From: ZC4RG29 sp964521255
GTDB taxonomy: Bacteria > Bacteroidota > Bacteroidia > Cytophagales > Cyclobacteriaceae
Direction: 5' to 3'
DNA length: 64,000 nucleotides
NCBI GenBank assembly: GCA_964521255.1
Contig: CAZFRM010000001.1
Location: 496,001 to 560,000 of the forward strand
Shown here: piece by piece, positions 34,691 through 43,583 of the stretch
Layout of the letters: each line of letters opens with the position of its first letter
Numbering within the stretch: position 1 is the first letter of the stretch
Notes under the pieces: generated by a model
Told to the model about the DNA's origin: nothing
The model's database searches: none
Seen by the model: the letters and a program-made list of their open reading frames with translations, nothing else
Translations under genes and position numbers: made by a program

Positions 34691-37438
34691 ATGAGATATT
34701 TTTTAATCTTTTTTCTTCTGCTTTGCTTTTTTGTATGCAAAGCTCAAACCGGGCATTACTTTTTGTCCCACTTCTCTCCGGGAGACGAGCGAGTTGACCA
34801 TATGTCGTTCGATATGGAGCAGGACGCAAATGGTATTTTGTACTTTGCCACACGTTCCGGAGTTCTTACCTATGATGGTAAAAACTGGGAACTCATACCC
34901 TGTAATGGACCTGTCTATGCTCTTGAATTAAGTCAATCGGGTGAATTGTATTGGGCAGGCGCTGATGGGTTCGGTCAAATAATCAGGGACAAATATGGTC
35001 GGTACATTTCAATCGTGCTATCGAATCCTGACAACAGAGATATATACCAGGCGCTAGCTTTAGGTAATAAAGTGTATTTCATGAATGATAAAGGAATATT
35101 CATTTTTGAAAATCAATCTGAGCGAACAATAAATACACATAACGTTCCAGGCTCTTTTACTTCGCTCTTTGAAATGTTTGGAGTAGCCTATGTGGCAACT
35201 GACTTAGGAAGAATTTTTAAAGTCGATGAATTAAAACTTGGTAACCCCGCCTTTGAATTTGAAGAAGGGTTGGATATCACTTTTTCTTGTGGCGCGAAGG
35301 ACAAATTTATTCTGGGCACCGCCGACAATAGACTTTTCCTTTGCACTAAAGATTATTCCATAGAAGAAATAAAACTGGAAGAAAGTGATTACATAAATGC
35401 GAGTGTAATTGTAAATGGGGTCCCGGTTAGTAACAATCTCATTGCTTTAGGAACGCTACGTGGAGGCGTAATCATTGTAAATATCGAGAGGCAGTCAATT
35501 GAAGAGATAGTTAATTACAACACAGGTCTCCCTGACAATGAAATATTCGCTCTTTTAGTAGACAAGGATAAGAATATCTGGGCGTCGCATGATTACGGGT
35601 TTACAAAAATATCTCCCCTCTCTCCTTTTCGATCATTCAGTCATTACGATAACCTTAATGGTAATTTGCTTTGCGCTTTATCTGTGAACAATGACGTATA
35701 CGTGGGCACTTCGCTTGGCCTTTTCAAACTCATTAAAGAAGAGGTGTATGATGAGATAATCTATTATGAAGATGTACCTATTAAGAGAACTACTTTGCCG
35801 GATAAGGCAAAAACAAATGAAAATGTATCGCCAACAGATTCCGAAGCTACTACAACCGCAGCTACTGAAGAGCCAGAAAAAAGAAAGAAAGGATTTCTAC
35901 GCTTTTTGAAGCGCAATAAAACGGAGAGTGAGGAAAAGGTTGTGGTAAAAGAATCACCAGCTAAAAAGAACAATGAGGCTTCGCTGAATTTTCAAACTCA
36001 ATTACCTAAAGAAGAGTACGCCGTTCAACGATTAAGGAAAACACAAAAAGTTCTTCGCTCCTCAAACTTTGCCTACCGAAAAGTGAAAGGTATAGCGGCT
36101 AAGGTCACCCATCTTGCAATTGCCAACAACAAATTGCTGGCAGCTGGTTTGGGAGGCTTGTTTGAGATAGATAATCTTTCTGCAAATGCTATTCTTGAAG
36201 AACCTGTTCGCTTCTTATTTACTTCAGGTGATACTATCATATTGGCGTCAACATATAGGGATAGGGTTTTGACCTTGAAAAAAAACGGATCACGATGGAG
36301 GACAGAAAGTGAAGAGAGCAATCCTGACGATCAGATCTCCAATATTTTCCAGGGTCCTGCCGGTGAATTGTGGTTATGTGGAATGAATACTATTTATCGC
36401 CTGGAAAATAATGGCAATATTTTTTCATCCTTCGAATTTACAAATCCGAATTTTTCCAGGACAATAGGTCTGCAGTGGAAGAATGAAATCATCCTTGTCA
36501 ATACAAATGGGTTTTTCCGATTGGATGCAAACAGAAATTCTATTGTTAGAATTGATAGCATGCCAACCCCAAGAACTTATTTTACGTCCAACAACGAACT
36601 TTGGTATCACGATGGAAATAATTGGAACACCTTAAGCCAATTCGATAAAAGAAAAAATATTCATTTACTCAACCTATGTGGTGATATCCGTTATATTTCT
36701 CCTGACAATTATTCAGAAAACCTTTGGATAATTAATGCTAATAATGAGTTGTATAAATTTCTGGGTAATGATGTTTCCTATACACCAGGCGAATTCCCGT
36801 TGGTTCTCAAAACTCTTTCTCAAAGCAGTAAACCCATAGCTTTTGGCAAGAGGATTATTATTAACCAGGACAATGGGCTGGTTGAAATAGAATTAGCACG
36901 GGCAAATTTTGCAGGAGCGGTTGAGTACCGTTACATGCTTAAAGGAATTAACGAAGACTGGTCTGACTGGTCAGCGCGGAATGATCGAATAAGTTTTTCC
37001 TATCTGCCTCAAGGTAGTTACACGTTGAGCGTTCAATCACGCGATATTTTTGGAACGATAAAAGAAGCAGAGCCGATTCAGTTATTGGTAAAGCCACCGT
37101 ACTGGAAAACACCGTGGTTTTATGCGATGGAGTTTACCGTTTTTGCTCTGCTTGTTTTACTGTCGTTTAAACTTAGTGTTCGTTACCGATTTATTAGTCG
37201 CGTACTCTCATTACTAACCATTATTTTACTTATTGAATTTATTCAGACCATGATTGGCTTTTCGTTTGCAACAAATTCAACTCCTATAATTGATTTTATA
37301 ATTCAGGTAATAGTTGCTTTTATAATTCTTCCGGTTGAAGGTTATTTAAGAAATCTTATGTTTAAATCCATGGGAGCCAATAGCCGCCTGTTTGATGTGA
37401 TTGCTGAACTTGATCGAAGCGAAAAAAGCAGGAAATGA
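34691..37438 (+). CDS. Periplasmic beta-propeller/Y_Y_Y sensor without kinase
   Basis: The 915-residue protein has a signal peptide (ending CKAQT), two-component-regulator-propeller-like repeats (for example DMEQDANGILYFATRSGVLTYDG as motif, and LPDNEIFALLVDKDKNIWASH), then a Y_Y_Y domain (YRYMLKGINEDWSDWS and YLPQGSYTLSVQSRD, about 755-800). At least three transmembrane helices follow (about 805-895), with a short charged tail. This is the sensor half of a typical Bacteroidota hybrid two-component system, but it stops after the membrane with no histidine kinase. An unusual charged, Thr/Lys-rich linker (about 362-456) interrupts the propeller. The next gene, 29 bp away, is a soluble kinase that may supply the missing part. 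Confidence 0.85.
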   Translation: MRYFLIFFLLLCFFVCKAQTGHYFLSHFSPGDERVDHMSFDMEQDANGILYFATRSGVLTYDGKNWELIPCNGPVYALELSQSGELYWAGADGFGQIIRDKYGRYISIVLSNPDNRDIYQALALGNKVYFMNDKGIFIFENQSERTINTHNVPGSFTSLFEMFGVAYVATDLGRIFKVDELKLGNPAFEFEEGLDITFSCGAKDKFILGTADNRLFLCTKDYSIEEIKLEESDYINASVIVNGVPVSNNLIALGTLRGGVIIVNIERQSIEEIVNYNTGLPDNEIFALLVDKDKNIWASHDYGFTKISPLSPFRSFSHYDNLNGNLLCALSVNNDVYVGTSLGLFKLIKEEVYDEIIYYEDVPIKRTTLPDKAKTNENVSPTDSEATTTAATEEPEKRKKGFLRFLKRNKTESEEKVVVKESPAKKNNEASLNFQTQLPKEEYAVQRLRKTQKVLRSSNFAYRKVKGIAAKVTHLAIANNKLLAAGLGGLFEIDNLSANAILEEPVRFLFTSGDTIILASTYRDRVLTLKKNGSRWRTESEESNPDDQISNIFQGPAGELWLCGMNTIYRLENNGNIFSSFEFTNPNFSRTIGLQWKNEIILVNTNGFFRLDANRNSIVRIDSMPTPRTYFTSNNELWYHDGNNWNTLSQFDKRKNIHLLNLCGDIRYISPDNYSENLWIINANNELYKFLGNDVSYTPGEFPLVLKTLSQSSKPIAFGKRIIINQDNGLVEIELARANFAGAVEYRYMLKGINEDWSDWSARNDRISFSYLPQGSYTLSVQSRDIFGTIKEAEPIQLLVKPPYWKTPWFYAMEFTVFALLVLLSFKLSVRYRFISRVLSLLTIILLIEFIQTMIGFSFATNSTPIIDFIIQVIVAFIILPVEGYLRNLMFKSMGANSRLFDVIAELDRSEKSRK

Positions 37439-37467
37439 TTTTTTGATGAGTTTAGTTTAAGATTTTC

Positions 37468-39384
37468 ATGAATAAAAAATTAAGGAAAACAAAACCAGAC
37501 CATCCTTCCTTAGAAAGCATTCAAAATGTTTATGAAGGAATTATTTTCTGTAATCCGGGTGGACATATACAACAAATTAATCGCGTTGTTGAACACTTGC
37601 TTGGCCTGAGTGCGAAAGAATTGTTGGGAATAAAACTTAATAAATTAATTCATAATAAAGACAAGGCAACTTTTGATGAGATATTTCAAAAAGTTTCGTC
37701 CAAAAAAGATACAAGTAAAAATCTGGTTCGTAGAATTAAACATAAAAGTGGTCGCTACTTGTGGATAGAAGGACTTCTTACGAATTCTCTTCACTACAGC
37801 AATGTGAAGGGTGTAGTGATGAACTTTAAAGACATTTCAGAACAGAGAGAAACAGCCGAAAGGCAATATGATGCTCAACAAGGATTGATTAATTCTCACA
37901 TTTTCCTCGAGAATGTAATCAACACAGTGGCAGCCCCAATTTTTGTAAAAGATAAAAGGCATCGGTGGATATTATTCAATAATGCTTTTTTACGAGGCCG
38001 CACAAAGTCATCCGTGCTCAACGGATCCGATTTTGATATTATGCCAGAGCATCTTGCTCAACGGATTTGGAAGGTAGATAATCAAGTAATGCGTACGGGC
38101 CAAACTGTTGTAACAGAGGAGATAATTCCTATGGGAGCCGGAGGGATGCGAACAGTGCTCACGACCAAGAGCCGGTTCATTGACGATAAAGGTGAAAAAT
38201 TCATCATAGGTTTTATTATGGATATCACCGAGCGAAAGCGTTTTGAGAATATTATCAAAGCTTTTAATTCTCAACTGCGCGCTGTTGTTGAAAGTACCAA
38301 CGATCAGGTTTTTGCGCTCGATCTCAAAAAGAAATATACGCTATTCAATCAGGCCCATTCAGAAACAGTAAAACAAGTGTCAGGCAAGGAGATAAAAGTT
38401 GGTGATAATATCCTGGAAGTGATTCCAAAGGAAATTGTCCCTCTTGCAAAACGTGAAATCAATAAAGCGCTTAAGTTAGGTCAATTTTTTTCCGAAGTCA
38501 GGCTACCCAACAAGGCAATTTTTAAAGTGGCCTATAAGGCAATAAAAGATGAAAAAGGACGGGCTACTGGTGTGGCGATTTTCGCCGAGGATATTACGGA
38601 CCGAAAGGTGACGGAGATAAAATTGCGTGCATTGAACGAAGAGCTGACACAACAAAACTGGCAGTTAGCAACACGTGAAGATGAATTGAAGCAAGCGCTG
38701 GATCAATTATCGGAACGGAATTTTGAACTTGACCAGTTGATGTACAAAACATCGCACGACCTTCGTTCTCCGTTAAGTTCTATTCTCGGCCTTGTTAATT
38801 TGGCCAACCTGGATCCTGACAAAAATAATCTTTCAGGGTATCTTCAATTGATTGAAGGAAGAATCAAAAAGCTTGACGTGTTTATTAATTCCATGTTAAA
38901 CTACGGCCGTGTTAATCGTGGAGAAATAAAGGTCGTGAAAATAAATCTGAAGGAAGTATTTAATAATGCAATACAGCAATTGGAAAACCTGGATAATTTT
39001 AAATCGATTCGAGCGCAGGTAAAAATAAAAAATGAAGAGATTCCATTTAACAATGATGCACTATTGATCAATATTATAACCAGTAATATTATTTCCAATG
39101 CTTACAAATATTATAACGCAGAAGTCAGGAGCTTTCTTAAGATTAATGTTGAGATCAACCCGACTTCAGCATCCTTTTCATTCAAGGACAATGGTATTGG
39201 AATTCAGAAGGAGCATATGGATAAAATTTTTAATATGTTTTATCGTGCTACTGACCGCTCGCAGGGATCCGGGCTGGGCATGTATATTGTAAAGCAAGCA
39301 GTAGAAAAAGTTAACGGTTCCATATCCATCAAAAGCATTTACGGTGAGGGGACTGAAATTAAGATTGTTCTGCCAAATTTGTAA
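37468..39384 (+). CDS. Soluble multi-PAS sensor histidine kinase
   Basis: The 638-residue kinase has three PAS domains (about 15-130, 145-260, 265-385), a coiled-coil linker (ALNEELTQQNWQLATREDEL), HisKA with phospho-acceptor His430 (YKTSHDLRSPLSS), and a HATPase domain (N box SNIISNAYKYY, G1 FKDNGIGI, G2 GSGLGMYIV). There is no transmembrane helix, no receiver and no adjacent response regulator gene. It follows the kinase-less propeller sensor by 29 bp and is probably cotranscribed, suggesting a split sensor-kinase system. Its signal could be cytosolic or relayed from the membrane partner. Confidence 0.92.
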   Translation: MNKKLRKTKPDHPSLESIQNVYEGIIFCNPGGHIQQINRVVEHLLGLSAKELLGIKLNKLIHNKDKATFDEIFQKVSSKKDTSKNLVRRIKHKSGRYLWIEGLLTNSLHYSNVKGVVMNFKDISEQRETAERQYDAQQGLINSHIFLENVINTVAAPIFVKDKRHRWILFNNAFLRGRTKSSVLNGSDFDIMPEHLAQRIWKVDNQVMRTGQTVVTEEIIPMGAGGMRTVLTTKSRFIDDKGEKFIIGFIMDITERKRFENIIKAFNSQLRAVVESTNDQVFALDLKKKYTLFNQAHSETVKQVSGKEIKVGDNILEVIPKEIVPLAKREINKALKLGQFFSEVRLPNKAIFKVAYKAIKDEKGRATGVAIFAEDITDRKVTEIKLRALNEELTQQNWQLATREDELKQALDQLSERNFELDQLMYKTSHDLRSPLSSILGLVNLANLDPDKNNLSGYLQLIEGRIKKLDVFINSMLNYGRVNRGEIKVVKINLKEVFNNAIQQLENLDNFKSIRAQVKIKNEEIPFNNDALLINIITSNIISNAYKYYNAEVRSFLKINVEINPTSASFSFKDNGIGIQKEHMDKIFNMFYRATDRSQGSGLGMYIVKQAVEKVNGSISIKSIYGEGTEIKIVLPNL

Positions 39385-39427
39385 GCTGTATCACAGCCAC
39401 GAGCTTTTTCGAGAAACTTGTTCAACT

Positions 39428-39483
39428 TTATGTTAGCACCAAATGAATTAATGCTAACATAATTTTACATTCGCTAACATAAA
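39428..39483. promoter_or_regulatory. Operator-like triple repeat upstream of the DinB gene
   Basis: TTATGTTAGCA (39428-39438) and TGCTAACATAA (39452-39462) form a perfect 11-bp inverted repeat around 13 nt. A third copy GCTAACATAA follows at 39473-39482. Three copies of one 10-mer end 10 bp before the DinB start. This is likely a regulator binding cluster; the hairpin could otherwise be a weak terminator of the kinase gene. Confidence 0.55.
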
Positions 39484-39492
39484 TCAAATGGT

Positions 39493-40002
39493 ATGCGCCC
39501 GGATTTAGATTTGCTTCCCTCCTTTTACAGGAGATATGCTGAACAAGTTAAGAACTATGAGATTGAAGAAGCGCTGCTTTATTCTTTGGAAGAGATGGTA
39601 AAAACAATTGACTCCATCGGCGAAGAAAAAGGTGAGTACCGATATCAGCCAGAAAAATGGAGCATAAAAGAAGTGTTGTGTCACACTATTGACGCCGAAA
39701 GAATTTTTGGCTACCGTGCTTTACGTTTTGCCCGGAATGACAAAACATCTCTCCACGGATTTGAAGAGAATGATTACGCACCAGAAGCGAATGCCAACGC
39801 ACGAACTTTTTTGGAAATATCAGGTGAGATGAAAAACCTCAGAGCATCTTCAATTGACCTTTATAAAAGTTTTACAAGTGAAATGCTGGATCGAAAAGGC
39901 AGTGCAAACAATGTAGAAGTTTCTGTCAAAAATTTAGGCTACATTATTGCAGGACATATGCTTCATCATCGTCAGGTTCTTTTGGAGCGCTACCTTAAAT
40001 AA
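39493..40002 (+). CDS. DinB-like four-helix-bundle protein
   Basis: The 169-residue protein is a DinB/YfiT-like four-helix bundle with the metal ligands in helices: WSIKEVLCHTIDAER (His), and HMLHHRQVLLERYL at the C-terminus (His-rich). DinB-like proteins are metal-dependent thiol transferases or of unknown role; they are not the DinB polymerase. The gene is led by a triple-repeat operator and sits 2 bp before the PBP4 gene, so the two may be cotranscribed. Confidence 0.85.
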   Translation: MRPDLDLLPSFYRRYAEQVKNYEIEEALLYSLEEMVKTIDSIGEEKGEYRYQPEKWSIKEVLCHTIDAERIFGYRALRFARNDKTSLHGFEENDYAPEANANARTFLEISGEMKNLRASSIDLYKSFTSEMLDRKGSANNVEVSVKNLGYIIAGHMLHHRQVLLERYLK

Positions 40003-40004
40003 AC

Positions 40005-41297
40005 ATGATGCGATTTTTTTTCACTGTGATTTCAGCTCTGATACTGATTGTATCTTGTTCACCCATTTCTCAAAAAGCACTGACAAAAAAAATCAATGTA
40101 ACGGAAAACAAATTTCAGGATCACATGGGGTTTGTTTTATACGACCCTGTAAAACAAAAAACAATCTTTGAGCACAACAGCGCGCGGTACTTCACACCCG
40201 CCTCCAATACAAAAATTTTTACACTCTTTGCCAGTCTCAACATTCTTGGTGATTCAATTCCGGCTTTGCGTTATAACGAAACTGGCGATTCGACAATCAT
40301 CATGGGTACTGGTGACCCATCATTTTTGTATCCAAATGTTTTTGACAGCCGCCGTGTCTATGATTTTTTAAATTCAAGACCGGGAAATCTTTACTATACA
40401 TCACCAGGATTCTTCACCAGTCATTTTGGACCAGGATGGTCATGGGAGGATTACGAATACTCTTTTTCAAGTGAACGCTCGCCATTCCCGATGTATGGAA
40501 ATTGTTTTGAAGTGCAAAAGCATAATGACAATGTACACGTAAAGCCGTCATATTTTCAATCCTTTCTTCGAACATCAAATGATACATTGAAGAAAGCAAA
40601 TGTTGTACGATCACATTCTTCAAATGCAACTACCTATTTTCCCGGACCTTCAGTAGAGTCAAAGTGGATTAAACCATTTATGACGGATTCCGCACTTGTT
40701 GTCAGGCTGCTCTCGGACACGTTGCACCGATCGGTCAAATCAATTGTGAGGCCATCCTTAGCTTTAGATAAAACAGTATACAGTATACCTTCCGATAGTT
40801 TGTATAAGGTAATGATGCAGGAAAGTGACAATTTTATTGCAGAGCAATTGCTGATATTATGCGCGACAATTCTTGGCGATTCGATTAAACCTGAAGTTCC
40901 TATTGAATATGTAACAAAAAATTTTCTTCATGATTTACCCGATAAGCCTGTATGGATTGATGGATCAGGGCTCTCACGATACAATTTATTTACACCGCGT
41001 TCAATTGTTAAAGTATGGGAGAAATTGTACAAAATGATACCCCGTGAAAGACTTTTCAAAATTGTTGCCATTGGTGGAATGGCTGGCACATTAAAAAATT
41101 CTTACAAAGCAGAACAACCCTATATCTTCGGAAAGACAGGAACGTTAAGTAATGTGCATTGTCTTAGCGGATATCTCGTCACAAAAAAGGGAGAGACGCT
41201 AATTTTTTCATTCATGAATACTAATTTCACCAATCCAACACGTGAAGTCAGAAATAGTATGGAGGAAATTTTACTTTTGATTCGCGATAATTACTGA
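40005..41297 (+). CDS. dacB: D-alanyl-D-alanine carboxypeptidase/endopeptidase PBP4 (S13)
   Basis: This penicillin-binding protein trims or cleaves peptidoglycan cross-links. The 430-residue product is a lipoprotein (lipobox LIVSC, Cys18), with the nucleophile in SNTK (Ser67, Lys70), SDN (274-276) and KTG (377-379), all three active-site motifs intact. It is a little shorter than E. coli DacB (477). It is followed 9 bp later by a NagZ-type glycosidase, making a small peptidoglycan-remodelling cassette. A second ATG lies directly after the first. Confidence 0.9.
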   Translation: MMRFFFTVISALILIVSCSPISQKALTKKINVTENKFQDHMGFVLYDPVKQKTIFEHNSARYFTPASNTKIFTLFASLNILGDSIPALRYNETGDSTIIMGTGDPSFLYPNVFDSRRVYDFLNSRPGNLYYTSPGFFTSHFGPGWSWEDYEYSFSSERSPFPMYGNCFEVQKHNDNVHVKPSYFQSFLRTSNDTLKKANVVRSHSSNATTYFPGPSVESKWIKPFMTDSALVVRLLSDTLHRSVKSIVRPSLALDKTVYSIPSDSLYKVMMQESDNFIAEQLLILCATILGDSIKPEVPIEYVTKNFLHDLPDKPVWIDGSGLSRYNLFTPRSIVKVWEKLYKMIPRERLFKIVAIGGMAGTLKNSYKAEQPYIFGKTGTLSNVHCLSGYLVTKKGETLIFSFMNTNFTNPTREVRNSMEEILLLIRDNY

Positions 41298-41306
41298 CAT
41301 AAAGCT

Positions 41307-42536
41307 ATGAGATACCTGTATTTTTTAACCTTGTTATTAATTGGATCCACTGTTCAGGCCCAACAAATTGATAGCCTTGACATCAAGATCGGACAGATGA
41401 TCATGATCGGATTTCCAGGTACGGAAGTTGACCCTAAGGTGTTGGATGAAGTGAACAAAGGCAAAGTGGGATCGGTTTTACTTTTCGAGAAAAATATTCC
41501 CAGGACAAATTCATTCGTTGCCTTGAAAAAGATTATCTGGACGTATCAGCAAGCGTCTTCCATTCCTCTTTTCATCGCCATTGATCAGGAGGGAGGAAAA
41601 GTAAACCGGTTGAAAGACAAATACGGTTTTCCACGATCCATCACAGCACAGGAAATGGGCGCTTCTAAAACATTGGACTCCGTTAGATTTTATGGAGAAG
41701 CAACGGCCGCTACATTGGTCGGCTTGGGTATCAATGTAAATTTTGCACCCGTTGTTGATCTTGCTTCTAATCCTACTAACCCGGTAATTGTTAAAAGCGG
41801 ACGTTCATTTTCTGCAAATGAAGATACAGTGATCTTAATGGCGAGAACATTTATTCAGACCCATCGAAAGCTTGGTGTTATTACGGTATTAAAACATTTT
41901 CCCGGACATGGAAGCTCTAAAGATGATACGCATTTTGGAATAGCAGATGTAACTACTACCTGGGAAGATCGCGAGTTAAAACCTTATGCTGAATTAATTA
42001 ATTCAGGAGATGTTGACGCAGTGATGTCAGCTCATATTGTAAATAAAAAACTTGACCCTGAAGGAAATCCAGGAACACTTTCATCGAATATTCTCAATGG
42101 CATTCTAAGAAATAAACTTAATTATCACGGCGTGATTTTTTCTGATGATATGCAGATGCAGGCCATCACTAAACATTATGGATTGGAAGAAGCTATTCGA
42201 TTGGCCGTTCTTGCAGGAATTGATATCATGACTTTTTCAAATAACATCTTAGGAAGTGAAAATCGAACGGTTGATAAAGTTCACGAGGTTATTAAAGACT
42301 ATGTTAAAAAAGGGGTTATCAGCAATGAAAGAATAGACCAGTCTTACAAAAGAATTATGAAGTTGAAATCAAAAATTGGTAGTGATCCGGTCAAATACTA
42401 TTCGAAAGAACTGCAAGAGGAACAGGTTAAAGTTGATGAACTCACAAAAGAACTTAATGCTCTCAGGGAAGAAAACAATCTGTTGAAGGCCACAACCGAA
42501 AACACAACCGAAGAGAAGAAAAAGAAAAAGAAGTAA
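41307..42536 (+). CDS. nagZ: Exported beta-N-acetylhexosaminidase (GH3, NagZ-like)
   Basis: The enzyme removes N-acetylglucosamine from muropeptides. The 409-residue protein has a signal peptide (1-18, ending VQAQQ), IDQEGGKVNRL, the GH3 NagZ motif KHFPGHG (196-202) with the Asp207/His209 acid-base pair, and the nucleophile region GVIFSDDMQM (Asp280 or 281). The C-terminus is a short coiled coil (EELQVDELTKEL-like, residues about 370-400) ending in six lysines. Enteric NagZ is cytosolic, but this one should be periplasmic or surface-exposed. It pairs with the PBP4 gene. Confidence 0.88.
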   Translation: MRYLYFLTLLLIGSTVQAQQIDSLDIKIGQMIMIGFPGTEVDPKVLDEVNKGKVGSVLLFEKNIPRTNSFVALKKIIWTYQQASSIPLFIAIDQEGGKVNRLKDKYGFPRSITAQEMGASKTLDSVRFYGEATAATLVGLGINVNFAPVVDLASNPTNPVIVKSGRSFSANEDTVILMARTFIQTHRKLGVITVLKHFPGHGSSKDDTHFGIADVTTTWEDRELKPYAELINSGDVDAVMSAHIVNKKLDPEGNPGTLSSNILNGILRNKLNYHGVIFSDDMQMQAITKHYGLEEAIRLAVLAGIDIMTFSNNILGSENRTVDKVHEVIKDYVKKGVISNERIDQSYKRIMKLKSKIGSDPVKYYSKELQEEQVKVDELTKELNALREENNLLKATTENTTEEKKKKKK

Positions 42537-42584
42537 GAAATGATTAAGAAGCTTAACTAAACGATATTGCTACACGATCTATAA

Positions 42585-43583
42585 ATGAGTACAAAAAAAG
42601 TAAGATGGGGCATCCTAAGCACTGCTAAAATTGGAATGGTGAAAGTAATACCTGCAATGCAAAAAGGATTGCATTGTGATATAACAGCAATTTCATCGCG
42701 CGACCTTTCAAAAGCTAAAGAAGCTGCCTCAAAGCTTGGAATCAAAAAAGCCTACGGATCGTATGAAGAATTGTTAGCAGATGCCGAAGTTGATGCTATC
42801 TATAATCCTCTCCCCAATCATTTACATGTGCCCTGGTCAATTAAAGCGTTGGAAGCAGGTAAGCATGTGCTTTGCGAAAAACCAATCGGGTTATCGTTAA
42901 GTGAAGCGGAGCAACTTTTAAATGTTTCAAAAAAATATCCTCAACTAAAAGTGATGGAAGCTTTCATGTACAGGCTCCATCCGCAATGGCAAAAAGCAAA
43001 ATCACTTGTAACTGCCGGAGCTATTGGTGAACTGAGAACAATTCACGCTGCCTTTTCCTACTACAATGTCGACACGAACAACATCCGCAATAAGGCAGAC
43101 ATTGGTGGCGGCGGACTCATGGACATTGGCTGTTATAATATTTCGCTCTCGCGTTTTATTTTTGAAAGTGAACCTTTGCGTGCTGTTGGAATAGTTGAGT
43201 ATGACCCATTGATGAAAACTGATCGATTGACATCGGGTATGCTTACTTTTTCAAATGGCACATCTACCTTTACATGCTCTACACAGTTAATACCTTATCA
43301 GCGCGTAAATATTTTCGGAACAAAAGGTAGAATTGAAATTGAAATTCCATTCAACGCTCCACCCGATAAGCCCACGAAACTTTGGCTGAACACCAGTGCA
43401 GGCACCGAGGAATTTGTTTTTGAAATATGCGATCAATACACCATTCAGGGTGATGCTTTTTCAAAAGCAATTCTGGAGAACAAACCAGTTCCCACACCGC
43501 TTGACGATGCTGTTGCAAATATGAAAGTGATTGATGCTATTGTTGAGAGCGCTGCAAAAAAATCCTGGATTGATATTCAATAG
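42585..43583 (+). CDS. Gfo/Idh/MocA family NAD(P)-dependent oxidoreductase
   Basis: The 332-residue protein has an N-terminal Rossmann fold (WGILSTAKIG), DAIYNPLPNHLHVPWSIKAL (described as motif), the family signature CEKPIGLSLSEAE (Lys in EKP, about 98-101), and the C-terminal beta-sheet domain with GGGGLMDIGCYNI. Relatives oxidise sugars, inositols or dihydrodiols; the substrate is not evident. It ends in a 7-nt overlap with the convergent ispH. Confidence 0.9.
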   Translation: MSTKKVRWGILSTAKIGMVKVIPAMQKGLHCDITAISSRDLSKAKEAASKLGIKKAYGSYEELLADAEVDAIYNPLPNHLHVPWSIKALEAGKHVLCEKPIGLSLSEAEQLLNVSKKYPQLKVMEAFMYRLHPQWQKAKSLVTAGAIGELRTIHAAFSYYNVDTNNIRNKADIGGGGLMDIGCYNISLSRFIFESEPLRAVGIVEYDPLMKTDRLTSGMLTFSNGTSTFTCSTQLIPYQRVNIFGTKGRIEIEIPFNAPPDKPTKLWLNTSAGTEEFVFEICDQYTIQGDAFSKAILENKPVPTPLDDAVANMKVIDAIVESAAKKSWIDIQ

